Assembly (NCBI GenBank): GCA_963818985.1
Contig: CAWFUJ010000005.1
Coordinates: forward strand, 8,636 to 72,635
Direction: 5' to 3'
DNA: 64,000 nucleotides
From: JAFEDN01 sp963818985
GTDB lineage: Bacteria > Pseudomonadota > Gammaproteobacteria > Coxiellales > Coxiellaceae
Shown: in pieces, positions 27,082 to 36,681 of the stretch
Layout: each line of letters starts with the position of its first letter
Position numbering within the stretch: position 1 is the first letter of the stretch
Notes under the pieces: generated by a model
Seen by the model: only the letters and a program-made list of their open reading frames with translations
What the model was told of the DNA's origin: nothing
The model's database searches: none
Translations under genes and position numbers: made by a program

Positions 27082-28986
27082 ATGGCAAAACCTAAATCGA
27101 CAGGATATTCGGCAGAATCTATCGAGGTATTAAGCGGACTAGACCCGGTTAGACGCCGACCAGGCATGTACACCGATACCAGCCGGCCTAACCATTTGGC
27201 CCATGAAGCCATTGACAATAGTGTTGATGAAGCCATCGCAGGCCATGCCGATCAGATTGATGTGATCGTTTATAAAGATGGCTCTTTGGAAGTAATTGAT
27301 AATGGTCGTGGCATGCCGGTAGACATTCATCCAGAATATAAAGTCAATGGCGTTGAACTGATTTTGACGAAGTTACACTCTGGCGCTAAATTTTCTAATA
27401 AAGATTATCAATTTTCTGGCGGCTTACATGGAGTAGGAATCTCGGTGGTCAATGCCTTGTCTAAGAAATTGATCGTTCGCGTGAAAAAAAAAGGCCATAT
27501 CTATGAAATGCAATTTGCGGATGGTGAAAAAACTAAAGACCTTAAAGTGGTGGGCGATTGCCCACCAAGAGAAACAGGAACCAGCGTGCGTTTTTGGCCC
27601 AATGAAAAATATTTCGATAACGTTAAATTTTCCGTTAACGAATTAAAACATAATCTACGTGCCAAAGCGGTATTATGTCCTGGATTACGCATTACTTTTG
27701 ATGATGAACATGCGGATGAACATATCGAATGGTATTATCAAGGTGGTCTTAAGGATTATCTTAACGACAGCATTGGCGATAGCATGCACCTTCCAGAAGA
27801 ACCATTAATTGGCAATTTCAAAGCCGACACCGAGCAAGTCGATTGGGCCATTGCTTGGTTACCTGAAGATCCTACTAAAAAGCTAAGTGAAAGTTATGTC
27901 AATTTAATTCCCACCATTCAAGGCGGAACACATGTGAATGGATTACGCAGCGGTTTAGCAGAAGCGATGCGTGAATTTTGCGAACTACAAAAATTATTGC
28001 CCCGCGGAATAAAATTAACTCCCGAAGACTTATGGGAACATTGTAGTTATGTACTCTCGGTAAAAATTCAGGAGCCTCAATTTGCCGGCCAAACTAAAGA
28101 ACGATTAGCATCACGTCAATGCGCAACTTTTGTTGCTGGAGTCGTACATGATGCATTTAGTTTGTGGTTGAACCAAAATATTCAAGCCGGTAAAGAACTG
28201 GCTGAGCTTGCCATTTTCAATGCACAAAAACGCTTACAATTAAGTAAAAAAGTAACTCGCAAAAAAATCGTCACCGGACCCGCTTTACCGGGGAAATTAG
28301 CTGATTGTTCTCAACAAGATGTGAATACGTGCGAAATCTTTCTGGTTGAAGGAGACTCTGCAGGCGGTTCAGCAAAACAAGCCCGTGACCGAAACTTTCA
28401 AGCAGTGATGCCTTTGCGTGGTAAGATTTTGAATACCTGGGAAGTTAAATCCGACCAAGTCTTAGCGTCAACCGAAGTTCATGATATAGCGGTGGCCTTG
28501 GGTGTTGACCCTGGTTCCGACGATATCAGTGGCCTACGTTATGGAAAAATTTGTATTCTAGCGGATGCAGATTCAGATGGCCTACATATTGCCACGCTTT
28601 TATGCGCTTTATTTTTAAAACATTTCAATAAATTAGTGATTGAGGGTCATATTTATATGGCCATGCCGCCTTTATATCGTATCGATATCGGTAAAGAAGT
28701 TTTTTATGCATTGGATGACGATGAAAAAAAGGGGATTTTAGATCGAATTGCCGCAGAAAAGAAGAAAGGTAAAGTCAATCTGCAACGGTTTAAAGGCTTA
28801 GGAGAAATGAATCCCATGCAATTACGCGAAACCACTATGAGCGCTCAAACCCGACGTTTAGTGCAATTAACCATCAAACCTAAAGATAATAGCTCCCAAA
28901 TATTAGACATGCTACTCGCCAAAAAACGCGCCAATGATCGACGCAACTGGCTGGAAGAAAAAGGCGACCTAGCAGAAATTGATTAA
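27082..28986 (+). CDS. parE: DNA topoisomerase IV subunit B
   Basis: The ATPase subunit of topoisomerase IV, which decatenates chromosomes after replication. I start at 27082 (MAKPKSTGYSAESIEVLSGL), giving 634 residues, the normal length. Seen in order: RRRPGMY, the GHKL ATP site (HEAIDNSVDEAIAG, DNGRGMPV, GGLHGVGISVVNALS), the transducer domain, and TOPRIM with the acidic EGDSAGGSAKQARDR and ADADSDGLHI. The C-terminal RFKGLGEMNP is conserved. parC is not in the window. Confidence 0.96.
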   Translation: MAKPKSTGYSAESIEVLSGLDPVRRRPGMYTDTSRPNHLAHEAIDNSVDEAIAGHADQIDVIVYKDGSLEVIDNGRGMPVDIHPEYKVNGVELILTKLHSGAKFSNKDYQFSGGLHGVGISVVNALSKKLIVRVKKKGHIYEMQFADGEKTKDLKVVGDCPPRETGTSVRFWPNEKYFDNVKFSVNELKHNLRAKAVLCPGLRITFDDEHADEHIEWYYQGGLKDYLNDSIGDSMHLPEEPLIGNFKADTEQVDWAIAWLPEDPTKKLSESYVNLIPTIQGGTHVNGLRSGLAEAMREFCELQKLLPRGIKLTPEDLWEHCSYVLSVKIQEPQFAGQTKERLASRQCATFVAGVVHDAFSLWLNQNIQAGKELAELAIFNAQKRLQLSKKVTRKKIVTGPALPGKLADCSQQDVNTCEIFLVEGDSAGGSAKQARDRNFQAVMPLRGKILNTWEVKSDQVLASTEVHDIAVALGVDPGSDDISGLRYGKICILADADSDGLHIATLLCALFLKHFNKLVIEGHIYMAMPPLYRIDIGKEVFYALDDDEKKGILDRIAAEKKKGKVNLQRFKGLGEMNPMQLRETTMSAQTRRLVQLTIKPKDNSSQILDMLLAKKRANDRRNWLEEKGDLAEID

Positions 28987-29116
28987 TATTTTTAATAATA
29001 TTCACTCCTTTCAAATAGAGAAATTCCTAATCTTCCTAGGTACAATCGCTGATTGTCGTTTAGTTTTAATTTTGTTATTCTCAAGTGAGGTTAAACCTAA
29101 GAAAAGGAGATAAAAG

Positions 29117-30130
29117 ATGAAATTTAGTTTTCTTGTTAGAAAAAAACAACCCTCTTCTAGTGCTGCCCCTGACTCAAAAAACTTACCGACAAATTCAGAT
29201 ACTTATGTCATTGAAAGTGAACCCCTTGATATACAAAAGCTACTTCCTGAAGGAGATAAAATAGTTGGCTATTATGAAAACGGAGCATGGAAAAGTTTAG
29301 CAGGTGAGCCATTAACAGTTAACGTTCCTCCTGCCGATGCTAAATTTGACACCCGTGAATTGGGATTGGTGGGAATTTCACCACCTCCATTTACCGAAGC
29401 ACATCTTCGTCTACTGACCCAAGAATATTTTTATGAAAACGAAAACACTGATTTGACTTCTCTTGAATGGCAAGCATCGAAAGATCTACCGATAACCAGT
29501 GAATTCAAAGGCCATGAAATTCGTTATTTAATAATGCCATACTCTTCACAAGAACAACAAGCCACAGCCCTAGGTCTTCATGCATATTTACTCACTAATC
29601 ATTATAAAGCTAGCATCAAGCCGACTAGGGAGATCCAAAAAACATCATTGATAGTAGATCTAACCGCTAGCCAACAACAGAAAAGATCATTATACCCAGC
29701 GGGTGAAGTGACTTTTTCTTTTTCAGTAAAGCCAAAGTATCTCGGTGATACAAAGATGGAACAATCTTGCCAAATGGTAGCTCAAGGTGGATCTCTTTTA
29801 TTTGAGCAAATAGCAACGACAAAAATTGTTTATACACGTGATTCAAAAAACCAAATAACTCACTTTGATATAACATGGACAGGAGTTCGGTTAATGACAA
29901 CTCCCGAGGACATGGTGGAAAAAATGACGAAGCCGCCATTTAATCCAATTCCTCAAGCTTTTGTTCGAGAGAGTGTCAATTTTAATACCTCCGTTAAGCC
30001 TCCTGAACCCGTACAGCCTTCTCAAACAGGTCTTTTTGCTACTCGGAAATTCAGTATGGATACCGAACACAAGAAGAATCAGGCAGGTATTAATAGCTCG
30101 ACCACCATCAAGTTTGACAGTCATTTTTAA
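29117..30130 (+). CDS. Hypothetical soluble protein (effector candidate)
   Basis: A 337-residue protein with a strong RBS (AAAAGGAG) before the ATG. No signal peptide or membrane helix. The N-terminus is basic and Ser-rich (RKKQPSSSAAPDSK); the remainder looks beta-rich (DKIVGYYENGAWKSLAG, GEVTFSFSVKPKY, ITHFDITWTGVRL) with a Lys/Ser tail. No family recognised. It sits alone between parE and a transporter gene. Given other orphan proteins in the window, secretion into a host is possible but not shown. Confidence 0.65.
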   Translation: MKFSFLVRKKQPSSSAAPDSKNLPTNSDTYVIESEPLDIQKLLPEGDKIVGYYENGAWKSLAGEPLTVNVPPADAKFDTRELGLVGISPPPFTEAHLRLLTQEYFYENENTDLTSLEWQASKDLPITSEFKGHEIRYLIMPYSSQEQQATALGLHAYLLTNHYKASIKPTREIQKTSLIVDLTASQQQKRSLYPAGEVTFSFSVKPKYLGDTKMEQSCQMVAQGGSLLFEQIATTKIVYTRDSKNQITHFDITWTGVRLMTTPEDMVEKMTKPPFNPIPQAFVRESVNFNTSVKPPEPVQPSQTGLFATRKFSMDTEHKKNQAGINSSTTIKFDSHF

Positions 30131-30217
30131 TTCCTGGCCTTAACATTTCATCCCGGAAAGAGAAGTATTTCCGGGATATGTTGCGAATAAAGACAAAATC
30201 CTGCACAATATTCAAGT

Positions 30218-31108
30218 ATGGTTAACAATTCCCGTTCATCAATTCCAGTGCATATTCAATTATGTCTTTGGCTAACTGTAATTTTTTGGTCTTCAGCTCT
30301 GGTGGCGATACGTATTGGTTTGCAAGGCTATAGTCCTGGAGGTTTGGCACTATTACGTTATTTAGTCGCCTCATTATGCCTGCTAATTTTATATTTGAAA
30401 TTGCCACACCGCCATGTGCCTTCTTTCCGTGATTTATTATATATTATTTTTATCGGCATTATTGGTATTGGCATTTATAATATTCTCATCAATTATGGGG
30501 AAATTGTGGTCCCGGCAGGAATTGCGGGATTTATTATTGGCATGATGCCCGTCTTTACTATTATTTTTGCTTTTGTTTTATTAAAAGAAAGAGTACCCAT
30601 TAAAAGTTGGCTGGGAGTTTTACTTAGTTTCATCGGTTTATTTTTAATTGCATGTTCACAGACAGAAGAATTTAAATTTCAAATGGGTCTTTTTTACATT
30701 TTAATCGCCGCAATTTTGGGCAGTTATTATTCTGTCGTACAAAAGACCTTGTTCGACCGTTATCACCCCTTGGAATTAGTTATTCTCACCATTTGGGGTG
30801 GCACTTTAATTATGTTGTTTTATCTGCCTGATATGATTAAGGAAATCCCCAAGGCTCCTTGGCAATCTACCGCAGCAGCGGTTTATTTGGGAATTTTCCC
30901 AGCAGCAATTGCCTACGCATTATGGAATTATGCTATATCGAAAGCACCGGCAGGCCGCTCCTCAATTTATCTGTATGCTATGCCAATTATAGCCACTTTA
31001 TTAGGTATGATTATATTGCATGAATACCCACAGCCTTTTGAATTAATCGGTGGGCTCATTACCTTATTCGGCGCCCTAACCATGAATTTTTTTTACAGTC
31101 GCGATTAG
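30218..31108 (+). CDS. EamA-family drug/metabolite transporter
   Basis: A 296-residue inner-membrane protein with about ten predicted helices arranged as two EamA repeats. Conserved features are ALVAIRIGLQGYSPGGLALLRYLVA in the first repeat and FPAAIAYALWNYAISKAPAGRSSIYLY in the second. Substrates of such proteins range from amino acids to nucleobases and cannot be told from sequence. It is followed by repeat R2. Confidence 0.9.
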   Translation: MVNNSRSSIPVHIQLCLWLTVIFWSSALVAIRIGLQGYSPGGLALLRYLVASLCLLILYLKLPHRHVPSFRDLLYIIFIGIIGIGIYNILINYGEIVVPAGIAGFIIGMMPVFTIIFAFVLLKERVPIKSWLGVLLSFIGLFLIACSQTEEFKFQMGLFYILIAAILGSYYSVVQKTLFDRYHPLELVILTIWGGTLIMLFYLPDMIKEIPKAPWQSTAAAVYLGIFPAAIAYALWNYAISKAPAGRSSIYLYAMPIIATLLGMIILHEYPQPFELIGGLITLFGALTMNFFYSRD

Positions 31109-31119
31109 ACTAAAAATAA

Positions 31120-31267
31120 AAATCATTTTCATAGAAAATTCTTTGCGCCATGGGGATCGCAAGGGGGAGCTGCGCGAAGCGCTCCCCCTTCATTGTGAGC
31201 ATCGGCTTCGCTGAGCGCAGCATAAAATAGAGCTCAATTTCTCGCTGTACTCAGCGAGAAATTGCGC
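31120..31267 (+). repeat. Dispersed IS-end-related element, copy R2
   Basis: Starts AATCATTTTCATAGAAAATT, with the slightly diverged IS-like end TTTGCGCCATGGGGATCGCA, then the GC-rich hairpin and the middle hairpin (CGGC-TTC-GCTG). The terminal hairpin has core CTCGCTG-TACT-CAGCGAG and outer arm CAATTT/AAATTG. It lies directly after the EamA gene. Confidence 0.83.
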
Positions 31268-31341
31268 CCGCTGTTGACAATTTTCTTTAACCATTTTACG
31301 ATTCCCTCAGTTTTTTAAGAAGATTAAACGGATGGGCTAAT

Positions 31342-31881
31342 ATGGTGGAAAGGAAGCTTCAATTGCTTAATATTTTAAATCGATATGATTTCTCGGCTTT
31401 AGCAGCTGCAGAGGAGAATCCAAAAATCCGTCGCCGGTTTTTAGGTTTAGATTTATTGAAGCAAGGTAAAAATTTTCGTGAAGCTGCGGAAATTATTGAA
31501 GTTAGTTGGGTATCGTTGCGAAATTGGTTACATCGGTATGAAAGAAGTGATCTCGCTGGACTCAACAATCAGCCACGACGCGGCCGCCATAGTCGCTTCA
31601 AAAATAACCAAATCGAGCCTTTTAGAGAAGCTATCCTCAAACTAAATAAACAATTTCTAAGCCAAGGTAAAAAAATTCGCGGCCACCATATTCAAAAATT
31701 ACTTTACGATAAGTTTAATACCAACTACACCCTAGACAGCGTCTATAAATTATTACGTCGCTTAGATTTGATGATCATGAATATTAATAAACCCAAACAA
31801 ACAACACATAAAATCAATTCGTGGGTTAACAATATGCCTCTAACGGGCGGTCAGCAAAAAACAAAAGAATTCTGGTGCTAA
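31342..31881 (+). CDS. Orphan IS630-type helix-turn-helix protein
   Basis: A 179-residue protein equivalent to only the DNA-binding half of an IS630-family transposase. It has a first HTH (KNFREAAEIIEVSWVSLRNWLHRYE), the linker GLNNQPRRGRHSRF and a second winged helix (IRGHHIQKLLYDKFNTNYTLDSVYKLLRRLDL). The DDE catalytic domain is absent and the frame ends with an unrelated tail. Repeats R2 and R3 flank it on either side. It may be a decayed transposase or a retained DNA-binding protein. Confidence 0.75.
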   Translation: MVERKLQLLNILNRYDFSALAAAEENPKIRRRFLGLDLLKQGKNFREAAEIIEVSWVSLRNWLHRYERSDLAGLNNQPRRGRHSRFKNNQIEPFREAILKLNKQFLSQGKKIRGHHIQKLLYDKFNTNYTLDSVYKLLRRLDLMIMNINKPKQTTHKINSWVNNMPLTGGQQKTKEFWC

Positions 31882-31940
31882 TTCAGCAGTTCTCGGTAAA
31901 TTTAACTACCAGTTTTAATGGAATAAATCATCTTATAAAA

Positions 31941-32087
31941 AACAATTTTCGTAGAAATTCCCTATGCCATGGGGGATCGCAAAGGGGAGCAGCGCGAAGC
32001 GCTCCCCCTTCATTGGGAGCATCGGCTATGCCGAGCGGAGCATAAAAACAGAAATCAATTCTCGCTGTACCCAGCGAGAATTGATGG
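31941..32087 (+). repeat. Dispersed IS-end-related element, copy R3
   Basis: Begins AACAATTTTCGTAGAAATTC and CCTATGCCATGGGGGATCGC, then both GC-rich hairpins. The terminal hairpin has core CTCGCTG-TACC-CAGCGAG with outer arm ATCAATT/AATTGAT. It ends 65 bases before the lptD start, so it lies in the lptD leader or promoter region. Confidence 0.85.
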
Positions 32088-32152
32088 CATAGAACACAGA
32101 AAAAGTGTAGAATACTCTTTTATTATTATTCAAGCGACCGGCAAGTATAACT

Positions 32153-34702
32153 GTGAAACCATCCATAAGCGCATATATTATCCGAACCTTCATACCGTTG
32201 CTTTTTATTTGCATCCCCTGGTTAAGTGTTTTAGCTTATGGAAATAAAGATGTGGCTAATTTATTAGGTTGGATACCTAATCCTAATGCCAATCTTTGCC
32301 AAGGATATTACGGGGAGCCAGACATATTAACCAAAAATCCAATCCCCACCCCTATTTCGCATGTTCCTACGCAAATTACCTATTCAGGGTCGGGCAATTT
32401 TTATAATTTTGGCCAATCTGTTCTTAATAAAAATATTGTGATGACCCAGCCTGGACGCATGTCTCAGGCAGATAAAGCCCTCGTTTATCGCGATAGTCAG
32501 AGTGGTCAAATCAGTTATGTCCGTTTAGAGGGTCATGTACAAGTGCGTGAATCAGGAAAATTGTTGGCCGGCCCATATTGTACAATTCATCTTGATAACC
32601 ACACCATTGAAACCGGACCACTGGCTTATCATCTATTTGAAGATCCAAAGAATATGAATTTTGTCATTCATCCCTATGATGCTTGGGGTACCGCCAGCAA
32701 AACTTTTCGAAACGCCTCCGGGATCATGAGCTTGTGGAATGCGACCTATACCACTTGCGCTCCCACTGACCCTGCCTGGCAGATTTCTGCTGGTCATCTC
32801 ATTTTAAATCAAAGGGACGGATTTGCTACTGCCTATGACATGAAACTGAAGTTTTATAACGTCCCCATACTCTATGTACCGATTTATTCTTTTCCTATCG
32901 ATAATCGGCGTAAAACAGGATTTTTAACCCCAGATGTTTCTTATGAGTCTAAAAATGGTTTGCAGATGTCTCTGCCTTACTATTGGAATTTAGCTCCAAA
33001 TTATGATCTGACTACCACTCCTAAATACATGGAAAATCGAGGTTTCCAATTTAATAACTTGTTTCGCTATCTACTCAGCCCAGGCAATGATGGAAAAGTT
33101 TATTTAAGTATTGTGCCAAATGATAATGCATTTAAAGATTTTCAAAGAGAAACCTTATCAAATCCTCCTCCGGCTCCCCCTGACGTTTCTCTCAAGCCTT
33201 ATCTAAATGACTTACAAGCAGATAGTCAGTTTCGAGGCTTCATGCATTTTCAACATAATTTAGCATTTGATGAAAACTGGACAGGTCATTTACAGGCAAA
33301 TTATACCACTGATGATTATTTCTTTAGAGATTTCGGTAATGTTTACAACGATATTGTTGCCAATCAGCTTCTCAATCAAGCTGATATAGAATATAAAAAT
33401 AACCATTGGAATTTTATCGGCTTACTGCAAGGCTACCAAACACTGCACCGCATCGATCAAGCAGCAAATCCTGCAATTAATCAATATTTACGACTGCCAG
33501 AATTAGATTTCAGCGGGAATTTTATCGATTTTTGGCGCGGCAATGATTTTGCAATCAGCGGACAATCGGTTAATTTTGTTTATAGAAGTGATTTCAATCC
33601 CACTACTTTGCAGAAACCAATCGGAGAGCGTCTGCATTTACGACCTGCTCTTAGTCACCCTTTTAATGGGGATTACGGCTTTATTACCCCACAATTAGCA
33701 TTGGATAGTACCTCTTATGCAACTGAATTGGCGGCAGAAGAGGGTGAAAGCTTCCGCAAACAATTTGATGCCAGCCGGAACATCCCCATTTTCAATATCG
33801 ATAGTGGATTGTATTTTAATCAGCGTTTGCAAATTAATGGAGCGCCTTTTTTGGCGACACTTGAACCCAGACTTTTTTATCTGTATATACCCTTTTTAAA
33901 TCAAAACAAGTATCCTAATTTCGATTCAGAGTTATTACCATTTACATTTTCACAATTATTCGACGTCAACCGTTTTACCAGTTATGACCGTTTAGAAAAT
34001 GCAAATCAATTAAGTTTTGGCATAACCAGTCGTATATTAGATAACAATTCTTTGTTTCAAAAATTTAAATTCGAATTTGGTTTTGGATATTATTTTCAAT
34101 CACCTAAAGTTTGTTTAGATCCGAATGATTGTCAAACCAGTTATCGATATATATCACCCGATTCCTATCTAACACCCTTAATCACACAATTAACGTATTT
34201 TCCTATTCAAAATTGGTCTGCTACCGCAAGTTACGCTTGGGACAGTAATTTAGGAAAAACTAATAATGCGCAAATAGGCATTAACTATAATCTAAAACAA
34301 ATGTATGTTTTTAACATAAATTACCAATTTGTTCGCGAACCAAATGGTGATCCAGTAGATCACTTTAATTTAAGCAATGACACAAATTTAATTTCCTCGG
34401 GTGTGGCTTGGCCTCTCTCCAAAAATTGGAATGGATTAGCTTATGCGTCTTACAATATTAGCAAACAGCGACCAGATACTTATTATGGGGGATTGCAGTA
34501 TGATACTTGCTGCTGGACCTTTCGAGTAATTGCCTCGAGAAGTTTTAGTAGCCAAGAAGCCAACGAAAAGGGTGAGCCAGTGAATATATTTAAAAATTCG
34601 TACTATGTGCAACTTCAATTAAAAAGTTTGGGTAATGTCGGAAATTCAGCCACTTCCTTGCTAGCCAATACTCTTTCCGGTTATCTAGATCCATTTAAAT
34701 AA
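32153..34702 (+). CDS. lptD: LPS-assembly protein LptD
   Basis: Outer-membrane beta-barrel that inserts LPS into the outer leaflet together with LptE. The start is GTG at 32153, and a signal peptide follows (FIPLLFICIPWLSVLAYG). The N-terminal jellyroll shows MTQPGRMSQADKALVYRDSQSG, GHVQVRESGKLLAGPYC and ATYTTCAPTDPAWQI. The long C-terminal barrel contains YDTCCWTFRV, a conserved cysteine pair used for the LptD disulfides. Length 849 is normal. It is followed by the surA-pdxA-rsmA block after an inverted regulator gene, an order common in gammaproteobacteria. Confidence 0.96.
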   Translation: MKPSISAYIIRTFIPLLFICIPWLSVLAYGNKDVANLLGWIPNPNANLCQGYYGEPDILTKNPIPTPISHVPTQITYSGSGNFYNFGQSVLNKNIVMTQPGRMSQADKALVYRDSQSGQISYVRLEGHVQVRESGKLLAGPYCTIHLDNHTIETGPLAYHLFEDPKNMNFVIHPYDAWGTASKTFRNASGIMSLWNATYTTCAPTDPAWQISAGHLILNQRDGFATAYDMKLKFYNVPILYVPIYSFPIDNRRKTGFLTPDVSYESKNGLQMSLPYYWNLAPNYDLTTTPKYMENRGFQFNNLFRYLLSPGNDGKVYLSIVPNDNAFKDFQRETLSNPPPAPPDVSLKPYLNDLQADSQFRGFMHFQHNLAFDENWTGHLQANYTTDDYFFRDFGNVYNDIVANQLLNQADIEYKNNHWNFIGLLQGYQTLHRIDQAANPAINQYLRLPELDFSGNFIDFWRGNDFAISGQSVNFVYRSDFNPTTLQKPIGERLHLRPALSHPFNGDYGFITPQLALDSTSYATELAAEEGESFRKQFDASRNIPIFNIDSGLYFNQRLQINGAPFLATLEPRLFYLYIPFLNQNKYPNFDSELLPFTFSQLFDVNRFTSYDRLENANQLSFGITSRILDNNSLFQKFKFEFGFGYYFQSPKVCLDPNDCQTSYRYISPDSYLTPLITQLTYFPIQNWSATASYAWDSNLGKTNNAQIGINYNLKQMYVFNINYQFVREPNGDPVDHFNLSNDTNLISSGVAWPLSKNWNGLAYASYNISKQRPDTYYGGLQYDTCCWTFRVIASRSFSSQEANEKGEPVNIFKNSYYVQLQLKSLGNVGNSATSLLANTLSGYLDPFK

Positions 34703-34706
34703 TTAG

Positions 34707-34750
34707 TGCGTCATCCCCCGGCGGCGCTAGCTGTCATCCCGTGGGATGAC
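34707..34750. terminator. GTCATCCCG-type palindromes between lptD and the regulator
   Basis: CTGTCATCCC-GTGGGATGAC forms a short hairpin. The preceding GTCATCCCCCGGCGGCGCTAG is related in inverted form to sequence near 49670. It lies between two convergent genes. Confidence 0.55.
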
Positions 34751-34755
34751 GAAAC

Positions 34756-35415
34756 TCAAGCGGGCTGGGCTGCTGCTTCTTCTAACTCAATAATGCCATG
34801 TTGAACGGCCATCAAGGTCAGCGCCACATCATTTTTTACATTTAGTTTTTCAAAAATACGGCTGCGATAACTATGAATGGTTTTACCACTCAAGTGAAGC
34901 TTCCGCGCAATAGTTCTCACTGAAACGCCACGAATAACCATCAACATAACTTCCATTTCACGATCAGATAAAGAATTAAAAGAAGAATTAGTTTTATAGT
35001 CTATCTTTGCTAGCGCTAAACGGCTGGCTATCTCTGGACTAATGACGCGTTCCCCTAATGCTACTGTTTTTACAGCTTTAATTAATTCTTCTCGAGTGCT
35101 TCCCTTAGTTAAATACCCTAGGACACCGGCTTCAAGTAATCGGAATGGAAACAAGTCGTTAATAGCGGAGGTGACTATTAAAATTTTTATGTCAGGTTGA
35201 ATTCGCAATAATTTATGAGTGACTTCAAGTCCAGAAATATCAGGTAATTTAAAATCTAAAATGACAACATCAGGACGTAAATCTTTTACTACTTGTACAC
35301 CTTCCAATCCAGTTGCAGCTTCTCCTACGACTTGCATTCCTTTCACTTCTTTAAGCATTTGTCGTATGCCAGCACGAACTAAAAGATGATCCTCAATTAA
35401 TACGATCTTTATCAA
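34756..35415 (-). CDS. Two-component response regulator, GacA/UvrY/LetA type
   Basis: A 219-residue NarL/FixJ-class regulator. The receiver domain has the acidic pocket in LIEDH, phosphoacceptor D54 in VVILDFKLPD and the lysine in YLTKGST. The C-terminal LuxR HTH runs from about 148 (LSDREMEVMLMVIRGVSVRTIARKLHLSGKTIHSYRSRIFEKL). Alignment from memory with UvrY/GacA is good along the whole length. In Legionellales this regulator acts through small RNAs on CsrA, and csrA lies about 7 kb away. No sensor kinase is adjacent. Confidence 0.88.
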   Translation of the reverse strand: MIKIVLIEDHLLVRAGIRQMLKEVKGMQVVGEAATGLEGVQVVKDLRPDVVILDFKLPDISGLEVTHKLLRIQPDIKILIVTSAINDLFPFRLLEAGVLGYLTKGSTREELIKAVKTVALGERVISPEIASRLALAKIDYKTNSSFNSLSDREMEVMLMVIRGVSVRTIARKLHLSGKTIHSYRSRIFEKLNVKNDVALTLMAVQHGIIELEEAAAQPA

Positions 35416-35564
35416 TTCTATTTTTCCTCTGTAATCTTTTGCTTAAATATACGTGATTTATTATCAATTGTACATGCAGATTTATTGCTGTTGGGATTTG
35501 CACCTATCTGATAAATATTTCATAATGCCTGTTCTGTTATTTAATGTGTGGGGGATTTCTCGTC

Positions 35565-36539
35565 ATGAATAAAAAAATCATATCGGTATTAATTGCATTC
35601 ACTTTTTTTATTGTGTCGACTGCAGATGCTAACACCGAAGCGAATGTTCCCCTCAATCACATTGTTGCCATTGTCAACGATGAGATTATCACTCAAAGCG
35701 AGTTGGATACAGCCATTGGGCAATTACAAAGAGATTTGGCGGCAAGGAATCTTCCAATCCCGGCAGAAAAAACTTTACATGATGAAGCATTAACTGGGGT
35801 CATAAATTTCCGTTTACAATTGCAAATAGCAGCACGCGCCGGAATTAAAACCTCTGACAAAGAGGTTGATGATGCCATAGGGCGCATTGCAGAAGCTAAC
35901 CATTTAACCTTAGAACAATTAAAAGAGCAGTTGGCTCTACAAAAAACTAATTACGTTGAATTTCGTAATCAACTTAAAGACCAAATCATTGTTAACAAAC
36001 TGCAGCAACAAATGGCCAGTGGTAGAATTAAAATAACTGACAAAGAAGTGACAGAATTCAAACAAAAATATCAAAGCGCTTTAGCTAACACAAATGCACA
36101 ATATCATTTCATAGATTTTTTCCTCCCACTCGCAGAAAATGCGACTGCAGCCGAATCAAATCGCACTTTAAAAGAAGCTCAAGACATTCAGCAAAAGCTT
36201 ATTCACCAAGAGGACATTAATAAAATTGTACCCCCCTATCGTGATTTAGGTTGGCGTGAAAAAGCTAATATACCTCAAATATTTGTCGACCAATTACCTA
36301 AACTCAATCAAAATATTTCTTTGCCGTTTAGGGCTCCCAATGGATATCATGTCTTAAAGTTAATAGAAGTTCGCAATGATAAAGCCCAAATACCGAGTGA
36401 CGATCAAATTCGTCAATTGCTTGCACGTCAGAAAGTTGAAGAAGTTGTAAAAATTGAATTAGATAAATTACGCCATCAATCTTACATACAAATTATGCCA
36501 GAATCAGAAGAAGAAAAACAAAACAGGAATTCACGTTGA
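35565..36539 (+). CDS. surA: Periplasmic chaperone/peptidyl-prolyl isomerase SurA
   Basis: Chaperone for outer-membrane proteins. I start at 35565 (MNKKIISVLIAFTFFIVSTADA), giving a signal peptide and 324 residues. The SurA N-domain is clear (HIVAIVNDEIITQSELDTAI, INFRLQLQIAARAGI). Only one parvulin domain follows (YHFIDFFLPL...GYHVLKLIEVR), against two in the E. coli protein of about 430 residues. The C-terminal helix (IRQLLARQKVEEVVKIELDKLR) is intact. Repeat R4 starts right after the stop. Confidence 0.92.
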   Translation: MNKKIISVLIAFTFFIVSTADANTEANVPLNHIVAIVNDEIITQSELDTAIGQLQRDLAARNLPIPAEKTLHDEALTGVINFRLQLQIAARAGIKTSDKEVDDAIGRIAEANHLTLEQLKEQLALQKTNYVEFRNQLKDQIIVNKLQQQMASGRIKITDKEVTEFKQKYQSALANTNAQYHFIDFFLPLAENATAAESNRTLKEAQDIQQKLIHQEDINKIVPPYRDLGWREKANIPQIFVDQLPKLNQNISLPFRAPNGYHVLKLIEVRNDKAQIPSDDQIRQLLARQKVEEVVKIELDKLRHQSYIQIMPESEEEKQNRNSR

Positions 36540-36540
36540 A

Positions 36541-36678
36541 GAAATTTTCCTTACGCCATGGGGGATCGCAAGGGGGAGCTGCGCGAAGCGCTCCCCCTTC
36601 ACTTCGAGCAATCGGCTTTGCCGATGCACAGGATATAAAACAGGAAGCCATGGACGCTGTACTCAGCGGGAATGGCTG
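36541..36678 (+). repeat. Dispersed IS-end-related element, copy R4
   Basis: It lies exactly between the surA stop and the pdxA ATG (36682). The IS-like end TTACGCCATGGGGGATCGCA and the GC-rich hairpin are intact. The terminal hairpin has a degenerate core (CGCTG-TACT-CAGCG with a 3x3 mismatch) but perfectly paired outer arms AGCCAT/ATGGCT. The element replaces any normal Shine-Dalgarno sequence in front of pdxA. Confidence 0.83.
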
Positions 36679-36681
36679 ATC

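Noticed and set aside
31969..32247. Frame running through repeat R3 into lptD (and the similar frame at 47798)
   Set aside because: The shared MGDRKGE start is simply translated repeat sequence; no conserved protein follows.
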